From Bacteroidota bacterium (GTDB taxonomy: Bacteria > Bacteroidota > Bacteroidia > Flavobacteriales > Flavobacteriaceae): a stretch of DNA of 64,000 bases. Under the pieces are notes generated by a model. That model searched no databases. It saw nothing but the letters and a program-made list of their open reading frames with translations, and had not been told where the DNA came from. The translations under genes were made by a program, and so were the position numbers. The stretch spans positions 186,001 through 250,000 of the forward strand of contig JAJRRO010000032.1 in assembly GCA_024279425.1 (NCBI GenBank), given 5' to 3'. Shown one piece after another: positions 41,620 to 50,457 of this stretch; position 1 is the stretch's first letter; the number at the start of each line of letters is the position of its first letter.

Positions 41620-42217
41620 CTAAACTTGGTATTACCGAATTAGGGTCAACAACTATATCTTTTGAGCTGATGACATGTTTAATTGTTTCCAAAAAAATTT
41701 TAAAGTCCAATCCAAAGGAAATCCTTTCTACATATTCAATATCCTTCTCGAGTCGATCGTCCCATTTGAGCAAATTTCTTCCCGAAATTTGAGCCAATCC
41801 CGTAATTCCTGGAAGTACTGAGTGCCTTTTTCTTTCTCTTTCAGAGTAATAAGGTATGTAATGCATCAATAAGGGTCTGGGGCCAATAAGGCTCATGTCT
41901 CCTTTTAGGATGTTTATTAATTGGGGAATCTCATCCAAAGATGTTTTCCGTATTATTTTCCCCATGGTGGTCAACCTATCCGCGTCCGGCAATAAATTGC
42001 CATTTCCGTCCCTTGCATCGTTCATAGTCTTAAACTTAATAATGCTGAATGTTTTTTCATTTTTTCCCGGACGTTCTTGGAAAAAGAATACACCTCCCTT
42101 ATGTGACAGAAACAGTAATACCATAACCAAAATGAGTATAGGGCTTAGGAGGGTTAGTAGTGTGAAGGCTACTAAAATATCCAAGATGCGTTTTATGAAC
42201 AGTTTGTACATTTCCAT
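41597..42217 (-). CDS. Initiating phosphoglycosyl transferase (small, PglC-like)
   Basis: The 206-residue monotopic enzyme has one N-terminal re-entrant hydrophobic helix (about 13-37), the conserved FFQERPGKNEKTFSIIKFKT, the catalytic Asp-Glu pair D95-E96 in TSLDEIPQL, and SLIGPRPLL plus PGITGLAQISGRN. It transfers a sugar-1-phosphate from UDP-sugar to undecaprenyl phosphate, starting capsule repeat assembly. It overlaps the formyltransferase start. A 135-base gap separates it from the WbuB-like gene upstream. Confidence 0.9.
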   Translation of the reverse strand: MEMYKLFIKRILDILVAFTLLTLLSPILILVMVLLFLSHKGGVFFFQERPGKNEKTFSIIKFKTMNDARDGNGNLLPDADRLTTMGKIIRKTSLDEIPQLINILKGDMSLIGPRPLLMHYIPYYSERERKRHSVLPGITGLAQISGRNLLKWDDRLEKDIEYVERISFGLDFKIFLETIKHVISSKDIVVDPNSVIPSLDEYREKT

Positions 42218-42352
42218 AGAGAATAACTATAACAAAGTAAGTATTTATTTTTCGCTCAAATAGGATTTTATGGTCAAATGACCATTATTATTGGGTTAAT
42301 GGCATGATATAACCAAATAGCTGCGTATAGGTTTTATATACTCAATTAGAAT

Positions 42353-43549
42353 CTATTTATTGGTATGCTCCAATACAGTTTTATAAGCCATAGATGTTTG
42401 CAAGAAACCCCTCATGTAGTTGTATCCATTTTCCCCCATTTTCCTTCTTTTTTCTTCGTCACTATATAAGGACAATAGCTTTTCTTTTAATTCTGAAGTT
42501 TTTCCCGCTTCTACCCAAATTCCGGCGTTCAATTCCTCCAACTTGATGCCAAAATCTGTGTTTTTATCTATGGATGCCAGAATGGGTTTTTTGGCATTGA
42601 AATAGGCCAGAGATTTGGAGGGTATATTTGGAATAGTAAAATCTTCACTTAACGAAATCAAACCAAGATCGGCTATTTGCAATACCTTAAAGTAGCCCTC
42701 TCTGGTCAAGTAGTCTTTTACGAGAATGTTGGTCAGTTTTTCTGAATTGATTAAATTTTCCAAATGCACCTTTTCATTTCCACCACCCAAAATTAAAAAA
42801 AAGATGTCTTTAATATTGTTACAGGCTTTAGCGAGTGCCACCACGTTTTCCATTTTTTGGGGTTTACCTATATTACCACCAAAAATTACGATAAACTTAT
42901 TTACAAGGTCGTATTCTTCTTTTATTTTAAGATTTTCAGCCTCATTTTGTAAGTGTTGTAGTCGTCCCCAATTTGGCAATAAATGTAATTTGTTGGCAGC
43001 TATATTTGGGTTATATTTTAATACAAAATCAATGTTTCCCTGGGACATACATCCTATATAGTCAGAAGTTCTGTACATTTTCTCTTCCTTTTTGCGGAAG
43101 AAATAATATGCCGGCCCCTTTTTTCTCATCATTTTAAGATCTACGGCATTTTGGGGAAAAATATCCCGTAAGATCAGATAGACCTTGGATTTATATTTTT
43201 TCTTTAACCAACTGGCCACATCTATAAGTGTAATTGGAGGTGTTGGCATAATTACCAAATCAAAGTCAAGATCCACTTTGCACTTCTTTAGCGCTTTTTT
43301 ATACTGGAACGGTAGCAAGAGAGTGGCAAGGCCTTTTTGAATTTTACCCACATTGAACAACTTTAAGGTGGGCACACGTAATGTGGGTATGTTATCTTCC
43401 AATTGCATGCCGGTATGTTCCTCATCGTAAGCCGGTCCAACAACCATTACTTCATGCCCATTGTTACGAAATTCTACCAATAATTCGGTAAACATATTAT
43501 GATATTCGTTCATATTGGGTACGGCAAGACCAAGGTAGATTATTCTCAT
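42353..43549 (-). CDS. Glycosyltransferase family 4, WbuB-like
   Basis: This 398-residue GT-B enzyme has an N-terminus (RIIYLGLAVPNMNEYHNMF) and central VIMPTPPITLIDVASWLKKK and YLILRDIFPQNAVDL, which are typical of WbuB-like transferases. These follow the fnl genes in O-antigen loci and transfer L-FucNAc. It lies 5 bases after fnlC, which supports N-acetyl-L-fucosamine as its sugar. That substrate is inferred from position. Confidence 0.82.
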   Translation of the reverse strand: MRIIYLGLAVPNMNEYHNMFTELLVEFRNNGHEVMVVGPAYDEEHTGMQLEDNIPTLRVPTLKLFNVGKIQKGLATLLLPFQYKKALKKCKVDLDFDLVIMPTPPITLIDVASWLKKKYKSKVYLILRDIFPQNAVDLKMMRKKGPAYYFFRKKEEKMYRTSDYIGCMSQGNIDFVLKYNPNIAANKLHLLPNWGRLQHLQNEAENLKIKEEYDLVNKFIVIFGGNIGKPQKMENVVALAKACNNIKDIFFLILGGGNEKVHLENLINSEKLTNILVKDYLTREGYFKVLQIADLGLISLSEDFTIPNIPSKSLAYFNAKKPILASIDKNTDFGIKLEELNAGIWVEAGKTSELKEKLLSLYSDEEKRRKMGENGYNYMRGFLQTSMAYKTVLEHTNK

Positions 43550-43554
43550 AAATA

Positions 43555-44691
43555 TTAATATTTAGACCAGACCACCCTGTTTACATAATCCACATAGGAC
43601 AGAATAATCCTAACTACCTTTTCACTTACATTGGGCATGGAATAATCGGATACTTGTCTAAAATTCCTTTCAGGATTTATTTCTTGGACTTCCAAGGCCG
43701 TTAATGCCTGAAGAATACGTTCTGGATTGAGTCCGACCATCATTACTGATGCTTCCTCCATTGCTTCTGGCCTTTCATGAGCTTCTCTAATATTTAATGC
43801 TCTAAAGTTTAGTATAGAAGATTCTTCTGATATGGTACCGCTGTCCGATAACACAGCAAAAGAATGGAGCTGTAATGCATTATAGTCAGAAAAACCTAGT
43901 GGTTTCAGAAACCGTATGTTTTTATGTGTTTTTACGTTGTAGGAATCTAACATATTCCTGGTTCTGGGATGGGTAGATACAATAATAGGGTAGTCGTATT
44001 TTTCGGCGATAAGATTTAAGGATGTAATAAGTCCTTCAAAATTTTTAGGATTGTTTATGTTTTCCTCCCTATGCGATGATACCACAAAATACTTGTGCTT
44101 TTTTAGATCCAGATTTTTCAAAACTTTGGAAGCTTCAATTTTTGACTTGAATTTGTCCAGGATTTCAAACATCGGACTTCCGGTTTTGATAATTCGATCT
44201 GCTGGTAAGCCTTCCCTTAACAAGTACTCCCGGGCTATATCGCTATAGGTAAGGTTGATATCAGCCACGTGGTCAACAATTTTCCTATTGGTTTCTTCAG
44301 GTACCCGTTGATCAAAGCAACGGTTACCTGCCTCCATGTGAAAGATGGGAATCTTTCTTTTTTTTGCGGGAATAGCACATAGACAGGAGTTGGTATCTCC
44401 GAGCACCAGAAACGCATCGGGATTTGTCTTTTCAAGAATTGGATCTATTTTAATCAAGATATTTCCAACGGTTTCCGTGGCATTCTTTCCAGCGGCATTT
44501 AGGAAATGGTCTGGTTTTCTAATCCCTAAGTCTTCAAAAAATATCTCGTTTAACTCATAATCGTAATTTTGGCCTGTATGTACTAAAGTATGATCTATGG
44601 CATCATTGGCATCAAGCGCATTTAGAACGCAGGATAAACGAATAATTTCTGGTCGCGTTCCAACAACAGTGGTGACTTTTAATTTTTTCAA
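43555..44691 (-). CDS. fnlC: UDP-N-acetylglucosamine 2-epimerase-type enzyme, UDP-L-FucNAc synthesis (FnlC/CapG)
   Basis: This 378-residue non-hydrolysing 2-epimerase carries VVGTRPEIIRLSCVLNAL, HTGQNYDYELNEIFFEDLGI, HMEAGNRCFDQRVPEETNR and SDSGTISEESS, matching WecB-family active-site residues. Beside fnlA and fnlB it is best read as the third enzyme, converting UDP-N-acetyl-L-pneumosamine to UDP-N-acetyl-L-fucosamine by C2 epimerisation. WecB function (UDP-ManNAc) is the alternative if judged without the neighbours. It lies 25 bases downstream of fnlB. Confidence 0.88.
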   Translation of the reverse strand: MKKLKVTTVVGTRPEIIRLSCVLNALDANDAIDHTLVHTGQNYDYELNEIFFEDLGIRKPDHFLNAAGKNATETVGNILIKIDPILEKTNPDAFLVLGDTNSCLCAIPAKKRKIPIFHMEAGNRCFDQRVPEETNRKIVDHVADINLTYSDIAREYLLREGLPADRIIKTGSPMFEILDKFKSKIEASKVLKNLDLKKHKYFVVSSHREENINNPKNFEGLITSLNLIAEKYDYPIIVSTHPRTRNMLDSYNVKTHKNIRFLKPLGFSDYNALQLHSFAVLSDSGTISEESSILNFRALNIREAHERPEAMEEASVMMVGLNPERILQALTALEVQEINPERNFRQVSDYSMPNVSEKVVRIILSYVDYVNRVVWSKY

Positions 44692-44716
44692 TTTTTATAA
44701 TTTGTGGTTATTCAAT

Positions 44717-45853
44717 TTATACATCTTCAAAAAAGGTGTCGGGATCTTCAGGGTTATAAGGTTCATTGATCCAAAACAACGTAATAAGATCCTCCTTCCC
44801 GATATTCTTAATATTGTGGGTGTGCCAAATGGGCATATCTACGTAAGCGGGTTCATCTCCGTTCAATTCATAATTAATAACCTCATCAGTTCCAATTTTT
44901 CGTAGCTGAATCAAGGCCTTACCACTGATTACTGCAAAACGCTCGGCTTTTCGAGTATGGAAATGATTTCCACGGGTTATATCAGGAACGGTGGTGGAGA
45001 AAGAAAATTGTCCACTGGTCTGTGTTCTTGCAATTTCTACAAAACTTCCCCTTGGATCCGTGTGTTTGGTGTATTTTACGGGATAATGATCAACAGGTAT
45101 ATAGCAGCGGAAGGTATTGAACAAAGCTTTTTCAAAAGAATCTTCCAAATTGGGAAAAATACCTTTCCCCATATATTCTTCTTTATAGACTTGAAGCAGA
45201 TTTAATATTTCTGAAACTTTTTTTTTGTATGTTGGCACTATGTTCACCTCATAACTATTTTTTCCAGTGGTTGTACTTGATATTCTATTTTTGGCTGTTT
45301 GGATAAACATTTGAACCAACTCATTTATATAAATAAGACCTACTTCTCCATCATTTATTATGGAAGGTCTTTCATCATGGGCCACTTTGTGGCAAAATGT
45401 GGCTATTACGGAGTTATAGTTGGGTTTTCCGAAAGGGCCAAAAACATTCGGTATGATAAGGGAAGTAAATTTTCCGTTGCCTTCTGCCGCCCACTCCGTA
45501 AATTTTTCCTTTCCTTCTTTTTTGGATTTTCCATAAAGGTTGTCCTTCGCTTCTTGGGTAGAAGAGGAGAAGATAATATGTGGGGTCGCCAGCTGTTTTT
45601 TACAAGCCGATATTAATTGGGTTACCAATGCTACATTGGTTTCATATATAACGTTGGCATCCTCGTGTCGGTTCATGGCAGCAAGGTGTACAATAACATC
45701 GCATTGCGCCACAAAATTTTCCAATGCGTTGGTATTTGTAAAGCATGAACGATCAAAGGGAATCAATTCAATTGTATCATCCAAGGTGAGCGTAGTATAG
45801 AGGTGGTTCCCCACAAAACCGGCCTGACCTGTTATTCCTATCCTTTTTTTCAT
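44717..45853 (-). CDS. fnlB: Bifunctional epimerase/reductase CapF/FnlB with C-terminal cupin
   Basis: The 378-residue protein has an SDR domain (about 1-245) starting RIGITGQAGFVGNHL and a zinc cupin domain (about 260-378) with TRGNHFHTRKAERFAVISGK and DMPIWHTHNIKNI. This two-domain arrangement is specific to CapF/WbjC. The cupin epimerises C3 of the 4-keto sugar and the SDR reduces C4, giving UDP-N-acetyl-L-pneumosamine. It follows the small cupin gene by 47 bases. Confidence 0.92.
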   Translation of the reverse strand: MKKRIGITGQAGFVGNHLYTTLTLDDTIELIPFDRSCFTNTNALENFVAQCDVIVHLAAMNRHEDANVIYETNVALVTQLISACKKQLATPHIIFSSSTQEAKDNLYGKSKKEGKEKFTEWAAEGNGKFTSLIIPNVFGPFGKPNYNSVIATFCHKVAHDERPSIINDGEVGLIYINELVQMFIQTAKNRISSTTTGKNSYEVNIVPTYKKKVSEILNLLQVYKEEYMGKGIFPNLEDSFEKALFNTFRCYIPVDHYPVKYTKHTDPRGSFVEIARTQTSGQFSFSTTVPDITRGNHFHTRKAERFAVISGKALIQLRKIGTDEVINYELNGDEPAYVDMPIWHTHNIKNIGKEDLITLFWINEPYNPEDPDTFFEDV

Positions 45854-45900
45854 TTATGCTGTATTTCTCAGTATTTTTTATCTTATAATTCACTATAAAC

Positions 45901-46329
45901 TTACCAATTGGCTGGCCACTTTTCGACAGGAAAGCGAAAATCATCCTGTACGGATTCTTCCAGTGAAGAATTTGAAAAGACCAATAGTTTGGAGTTGTCA
46001 CGGTTTGACTTAAATCCAGTAGCATATCCTCCAGATACCTCCAATACCGTTGGTTGGTTCGCATCTAACAAGAATCTAATGGGCTTTAAATGGTTTGAAG
46101 GAGCATCAAAATCATCTATTTTAACCAGATTTACCACAAAAGAACCAGCATTGCAATAAAACCATTTTTTTTCGTTCTTATGCCCCTGCCAAGCCCTAAT
46201 GATATCGTTGGAGTTGGACGTAATTTCATAAAACCGAATTATTTCCTTCATATTGAAGGTGTTAAAAAAATTCAGATTTCCCCTTTTATCAGAAAAAATT
46301 GACCCTTGTATAAAGTTGTACGAAACCAT
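45901..46329 (-). CDS. Small RmlC-like cupin (sugar epimerase/isomerase-like)
   Basis: The 142-residue protein starts with IQGSIFSDKRGNLNFFNTFN and has IIRAWQGHKNEKKWFYCNAG and LEVSGGYATGFKSNR, which is the pattern of RmlC/FdtA-like sugar cupins (strand-loop with HxxxxKW and PxGxxxG-like turns). It is inserted between fnlA and fnlB, starting at the base before fnlA's stop codon region, so it is translated with them. It may assist epimerisation of the keto-sugar intermediate or act on another sugar. The exact reaction is unknown. Confidence 0.75.
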   Translation of the reverse strand: MVSYNFIQGSIFSDKRGNLNFFNTFNMKEIIRFYEITSNSNDIIRAWQGHKNEKKWFYCNAGSFVVNLVKIDDFDAPSNHLKPIRFLLDANQPTVLEVSGGYATGFKSNRDNSKLLVFSNSSLEESVQDDFRFPVEKWPANW

Positions 46330-47334
46330 TTAGAGGTTTTCTTTGATGAAATCTAAATTCAGTAAGGTCTGTCTCAATTCTTGATCTGTCAGTTGTGTGG
46401 TATTATGGGAGTGGTAATCTTCAATGGAACTTATATCGGTTTCTCCTTCGGAGAAATATCTGCTATAGTTCAAATCTCTATTATCTGCCGGAATCCTATA
46501 GAATTCACCCATATCCTCTGCTTTTTGCATTTCCTCCCTGGTACATAAGGTTTCATACAATTTTTCACCATGACGGGTACCTATGACTTTGATTTCATTA
46601 TCGGCCTTAAATATATTTTTTACAGCTTTGGCCAAATCCCCTATAGTACTAGCAGGAGCTTTATTAACAAAAAGGTCTCCTTGGTTTCCATGTTCAAAAG
46701 CAAATAACACTAAATTTACGGCATCCTCCAATGACATTAAAAAACGGGTCATATTGGGATCGGTAACCGTTAATGGTGTTTTTTCCTCTATTTGCCTCAC
46801 GAATAGGGGGATTACGGATCCTCTAGAGGCCATAACGTTGCCATACCGGGTTAGGCATACTATTGTATTGTCATTTGGAATGTTTCTAGACGCGGCTACG
46901 GCCACTTTTTCCATAAGTGCCTTACTAATGCCCATGGCATTTATGGGATAGGCAGCTTTATCTGTGCTTAAGCATATAATCCTTTTTACGTTATTTGCGA
47001 CAGCCGCATCAATGGTATTTTGGGTGCCAAAAACATTGGTTTTTGCCGCCTCAATGGGAAAAAATTCGCATGATGGTACTTGTTTAAGAGCCGCAGCATG
47101 AAAAACATAGTCTACGCCAGGCATGGCCTTGGTTATACTATTAAAGTCTCGTACATCACCAATGTAAAATTTAACCTTCTCGTTTTTAAGTCGGTTCCGC
47201 ATATCATCCTGTTTCTTTTCATCCCGACTGAATATGCGTATTTCCTTAATGTCGGTTTCTAAAAAGCGATTAAGTACAGCATTCCCAAAAGAACCGGTGC
47301 CTCCAGTTATAAGTAGTGTTTTATCTTTGAACAT
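46330..47334 (-). CDS. fnlA: UDP-GlcNAc C5-inverting 4,6-dehydratase (CapE/FnlA)
   Basis: This 334-residue extended SDR has nucleotide motif TGGTGSFGNAVL (from T10) and HAAALKQVPSCE, and in place of the usual YxxxK it has M134 and K138 in NAMGISKAL, the MxxxK signature of CapE/WbjB. It catalyses the first step of UDP-N-acetyl-L-fucosamine synthesis, dehydrating C4/C6 and inverting C5 of UDP-GlcNAc. With fnlB and fnlC downstream the whole pathway is present. It starts 6 bases after the upstream glycosyltransferase. Confidence 0.93.
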   Translation of the reverse strand: MFKDKTLLITGGTGSFGNAVLNRFLETDIKEIRIFSRDEKKQDDMRNRLKNEKVKFYIGDVRDFNSITKAMPGVDYVFHAAALKQVPSCEFFPIEAAKTNVFGTQNTIDAAVANNVKRIICLSTDKAAYPINAMGISKALMEKVAVAASRNIPNDNTIVCLTRYGNVMASRGSVIPLFVRQIEEKTPLTVTDPNMTRFLMSLEDAVNLVLFAFEHGNQGDLFVNKAPASTIGDLAKAVKNIFKADNEIKVIGTRHGEKLYETLCTREEMQKAEDMGEFYRIPADNRDLNYSRYFSEGETDISSIEDYHSHNTTQLTDQELRQTLLNLDFIKENL

Positions 47335-47340
47335 TTTATT

Positions 47341-48414
47341 CTATTTCTCTGTTAAAAATTCTGTAACCTTCGATTCAAACAACTGATAGTCTTTTTTAAC
47401 ATCATTTAAAAAAGCAACGCAGCCACTCATGAAATTATCTTTGTCGAAGGTTTCTTTATAATCAATTAATTTATTAGGCAGCTCATCGTACTTATCAACG
47501 ACGATTCCGAATTTATATTTTTCAATGATGTTACTTTGTTCTGTTTTATTATTGACTATACATGGTATCTTCAATAATGCTGAAAGATAAATTCTATTAC
47601 TCATTAAGGTTGCCCCTTTATTAAATTCAGTGCGGCTAATAAGAATGTTAATGACATCTGTATCTTTTAACAACTCTTTTTCTTTCTCCTTTTTGTATGC
47701 TCCAAGAAATAAAACGTTAGAAATATTTTCTCTATCTGCATGTTCTTTTAGAAGTTCGAGTGTATTGCCAAAGCCAATAAACTTCATTCTAAAACGAATG
47801 TCGTTTTTTAATTGATCAACGAATTTCAAGTCAGATTCAAAGTCTTTTATTTGGCCAATGGTATCCACATTAATGATGTCATTGTTGAAGGTCACAGTAT
47901 TAGGGATGGCTACCAGCGCATCCGCAATTAGTTTTATGTCTATGTTATGAGATAATAAATAATTACCATTAGTGGGTAACCACTCTTTGAAACCGTTAGA
48001 GGAAATTGAAATGAAGTTCGCATTTGCAATCACTTTTTTAAAGCGATTTTTGAAAATATGCATGGGCTTCGAATAATCACGTATGTCCAAAACATATTTC
48101 TTACGATAATGTTTAACTAAATAATCAGATAGGAGAATTCCCAATTGCCCTGAAAAAACGATGACCTTTGCATAATCCTTTTTTTTCAGATGTTCAATCA
48201 AAAACTTTCTAAACCTTAGAAAATCAAATAACTTAGAAAATTTTGTTTTTTTTTGATTACTGCTCCTAAAAGAAATGCAACCTTCTTCAGCTTTATTTTC
48301 CCGATCCCAAATAATAAGATCATATGGTATGTTCTCTTTATCTAAAATTTGTGTAAAGTACTTCAGATATGGCGAAGTGAATACATTGTTTGGAAAAAGA
48401 AGCACGACCTTCAT
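47341..48414 (-). CDS. Glycosyltransferase, GT4-like (GT-B fold)
   Basis: The 357-residue protein has a Rossmann-like start (MKVVLLFPNNVFTSPYLKYF), central VNVDTIGQIKDFESDLKFV-like region (INVDTIGQIKDFES) and a diverged nucleotide-binding end with INILISRTEFNKGATLMSNR. It lacks the strict EX7E motif, so it belongs to an atypical GT4-like group often seen in capsule loci. The sugar is unknown. A 125-base gap upstream separates it from the acyltransferase gene. Confidence 0.68.
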   Translation of the reverse strand: MKVVLLFPNNVFTSPYLKYFTQILDKENIPYDLIIWDRENKAEEGCISFRSSNQKKTKFSKLFDFLRFRKFLIEHLKKKDYAKVIVFSGQLGILLSDYLVKHYRKKYVLDIRDYSKPMHIFKNRFKKVIANANFISISSNGFKEWLPTNGNYLLSHNIDIKLIADALVAIPNTVTFNNDIINVDTIGQIKDFESDLKFVDQLKNDIRFRMKFIGFGNTLELLKEHADRENISNVLFLGAYKKEKEKELLKDTDVINILISRTEFNKGATLMSNRIYLSALLKIPCIVNNKTEQSNIIEKYKFGIVVDKYDELPNKLIDYKETFDKDNFMSGCVAFLNDVKKDYQLFESKVTEFLTEK

Positions 48415-48539
48415 TTAATATATTATTAGTTGAAATTTTATTGCAATGAACCTAGGCGACGAAGATATTAATATTTGATTTTCACTTTGCCGTTTCAATT
48501 AAATTGACGCATTAAAAAATACAAAATTTTCTAAGTTAT

Positions 48540-49223
48540 TTAATTTTCATAAATTCTTTCACGAACCCAATTAATATTGTCTTTCAATATTTTTGCTGGA
48601 ATGCCCGCAGCAATGGAGTTGGGAGGTACACTCTTAGTGACAATCGAGTTAGTCCCTATTATGCAATTATTCCCTATACAAACTCCCTTGAGGATTATTG
48701 AATGTGCGCCTATCCAAACATGATTCCCTACCTGGATGCTTTGAGCAAAATTGATGCGTTTTTTTGTTCTATTATCCAATATACTATGAGAATCTCCTGT
48801 TCTGAATTCTATTGCGCTTGAAAGCATGCAATCCTCGCCTATGATGATGCATTTATTAGGTTCAGTTATGGCTATATGTGCAGATTCTATAGTAGTTTTA
48901 TCTCCAATTTTGACTTCACAATATTTGTCTTCGAACCAAATATCCCCACCGCTATACTGGCAATTTTTTCCAATCAGTAATTTATGACCATTTCCTCTTA
49001 TGTAAATTTGCATATCGGACAAAATGGATCCATGTCCTATTTCAATGACATTATTATTTCCAATGATATCATATTTTACATTGATTAAGATTCCATTATT
49101 CCTAATAATATTATTTTTACCATTAATTGATTTTTTAAATCGATTACAAAATCGTTGAAATCGAAGAGCAATAGTATATAACAACATATTGCTTTTCACT
49201 TTTTTTATTATTATATCTTTCAT
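48540..49223 (-). CDS. Left-handed beta-helix (hexapeptide) acyltransferase
   Basis: The 227-residue protein has many hexapeptide repeats from about 45 to 210 ([LIV]G.[NG].. pattern, for example IGNNCIIGTNSIVTKSVPPN) and the WcaF/CysE-type ending NSIAAGIPAKILK. The probable catalytic His lies in VWIGAHSIILKG. It probably O-acetylates a capsule sugar with acetyl-CoA. The N-terminal 40 residues are basic and hydrophobic and may touch the membrane. Substrate unknown. Confidence 0.85.
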   Translation of the reverse strand: MKDIIIKKVKSNMLLYTIALRFQRFCNRFKKSINGKNNIIRNNGILINVKYDIIGNNNVIEIGHGSILSDMQIYIRGNGHKLLIGKNCQYSGGDIWFEDKYCEVKIGDKTTIESAHIAITEPNKCIIIGEDCMLSSAIEFRTGDSHSILDNRTKKRINFAQSIQVGNHVWIGAHSIILKGVCIGNNCIIGTNSIVTKSVPPNSIAAGIPAKILKDNINWVRERIYEN

Positions 49224-49236
49224 TTATTCATTGAAA

Positions 49237-50457
49237 TTAATTCATTAAACCAAAAAATCTCAAGATTCGTTTAGCTTGTATTTTGTTGTTTTTGTTTTCC
49301 ATCACAAACCCTTTAGAATTAGTTCCAAAATTGTGCAAATCTACCTTGTTTTTAGTCAGTAGAAATTCTAATGTTTTGTGAATTCCATCTATACTTTCAA
49401 TCTCGAAAATGTAAACAAAGTTTAAATACTCACTAGGCATCCCAGGAAGTTTAGTAGTCACCATAGGCGTACCGGAGACCATGTATTCCATATTTTTTGA
49501 AGGGAAGGAGAATTTTGTAAACTCCTCTGTGGAAGGACGTGGATTGATCAATAAGGTAGCTGCCAATTGATCTGCTACAACAATTTTATTGGGCACCATG
49601 CCTTTATATACTATTCTCGGATCCTTTTTAGTATAATCTTCTATATCCTTGACCATTTCTCCGTTTCCATAAAGGTGTAGTCTGGCCGAAGGTTCTTTAA
49701 CCTTCTGAAATCCATCAATCAGCATTTTTACCCCATATTGTTCGTACAAGCCACCAGCGTAAATTAATATTTTTTCCTTGGCTTTATTACGTAGTATATT
49801 CTCTGAATTTTGCATATTTATGTCTACTAAGCCTTCCAAAATCATATACGGTTTGTTCGCTGGGTTTACCACCTCGTTCATTTGTTCTGTTAATAATATA
49901 TATCCATCGAACCTACACAACATAAAATTTACGGTTTTATGGTACAAACTTGCCAAGGGACTTTTTTTTGTTACTCCATTTAACATAGTACCATCAGGAA
50001 GGTCGGTAACAATAGTGATGTTTTTAGTAAAGGATAGCTTGCCAGCCAAAAAGGAAGCAAATGCAACGGTAAAATTCAATACATCACATAGAATCATTTT
50101 ATTTTGTCCAATACGAAACCACCCCCATAGCAAAACGGTGAAAAAAGTATAAACAAAAACCCCAATATTTTTAAAATACCTCATGTTGAGCATGGGTATA
50201 TAGCAAAATTTAAGATGGTTTACTTTTTCCGAGGGCTCAAACCAAAATCTTCTTGTATGGTTAAAAGGCGTAACAGGAATGGTGCTTAGAGTGGTAATTA
50301 AACAATTATCCGGATTCAATGTAAAACCTTGTGCTAATAAACGATGGAATTTTTGAGCAGCTTGTTCAGGCTTTTGTTCGGCAGTATCATAAATATATTG
50401 CAGCAACCTTTCTGAACAAAGAGAACTAACATAGAGTATTTTTGTCATGAGATACAA
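49237..50457 (-). CDS. Glycosyltransferase family 4-like
   Basis: This 406-residue GT-B protein has an N-terminal KILYVSSLCSERLLQYIYD, a hydrophobic segment near 115-150 (YFKNIGVFVYTFFTVLLWGW), central KILIYAGGLYEQYGVKMLID and the donor-site region NPRPSTEEFTKFSFPSKNME. ATG codons at the first and fourth positions are both possible starts. It overlaps the polymerase gene by 13 bases, so translation is coupled. The sugar is unknown. Confidence 0.82.
   Translation of the reverse strand: MYLMTKILYVSSLCSERLLQYIYDTAEQKPEQAAQKFHRLLAQGFTLNPDNCLITTLSTIPVTPFNHTRRFWFEPSEKVNHLKFCYIPMLNMRYFKNIGVFVYTFFTVLLWGWFRIGQNKMILCDVLNFTVAFASFLAGKLSFTKNITIVTDLPDGTMLNGVTKKSPLASLYHKTVNFMLCRFDGYILLTEQMNEVVNPANKPYMILEGLVDINMQNSENILRNKAKEKILIYAGGLYEQYGVKMLIDGFQKVKEPSARLHLYGNGEMVKDIEDYTKKDPRIVYKGMVPNKIVVADQLAATLLINPRPSTEEFTKFSFPSKNMEYMVSGTPMVTTKLPGMPSEYLNFVYIFEIESIDGIHKTLEFLLTKNKVDLHNFGTNSKGFVMENKNNKIQAKRILRFFGLMN

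Noticed and set aside
43555-44691. WecB (UDP-ManNAc synthesis for enterobacterial common antigen type glycans)
   Set aside because: Direct linkage to fnlA and fnlB makes the UDP-L-FucNAc step more likely; WecB remains possible only if judged by sequence alone.
45777-46064. 95-codon minus-strand frame between fnlB and the cupin gene
   Set aside because: It overlaps the cupin gene in another frame and the start of fnlB, and has no domain; the cupin frame has clear homology.
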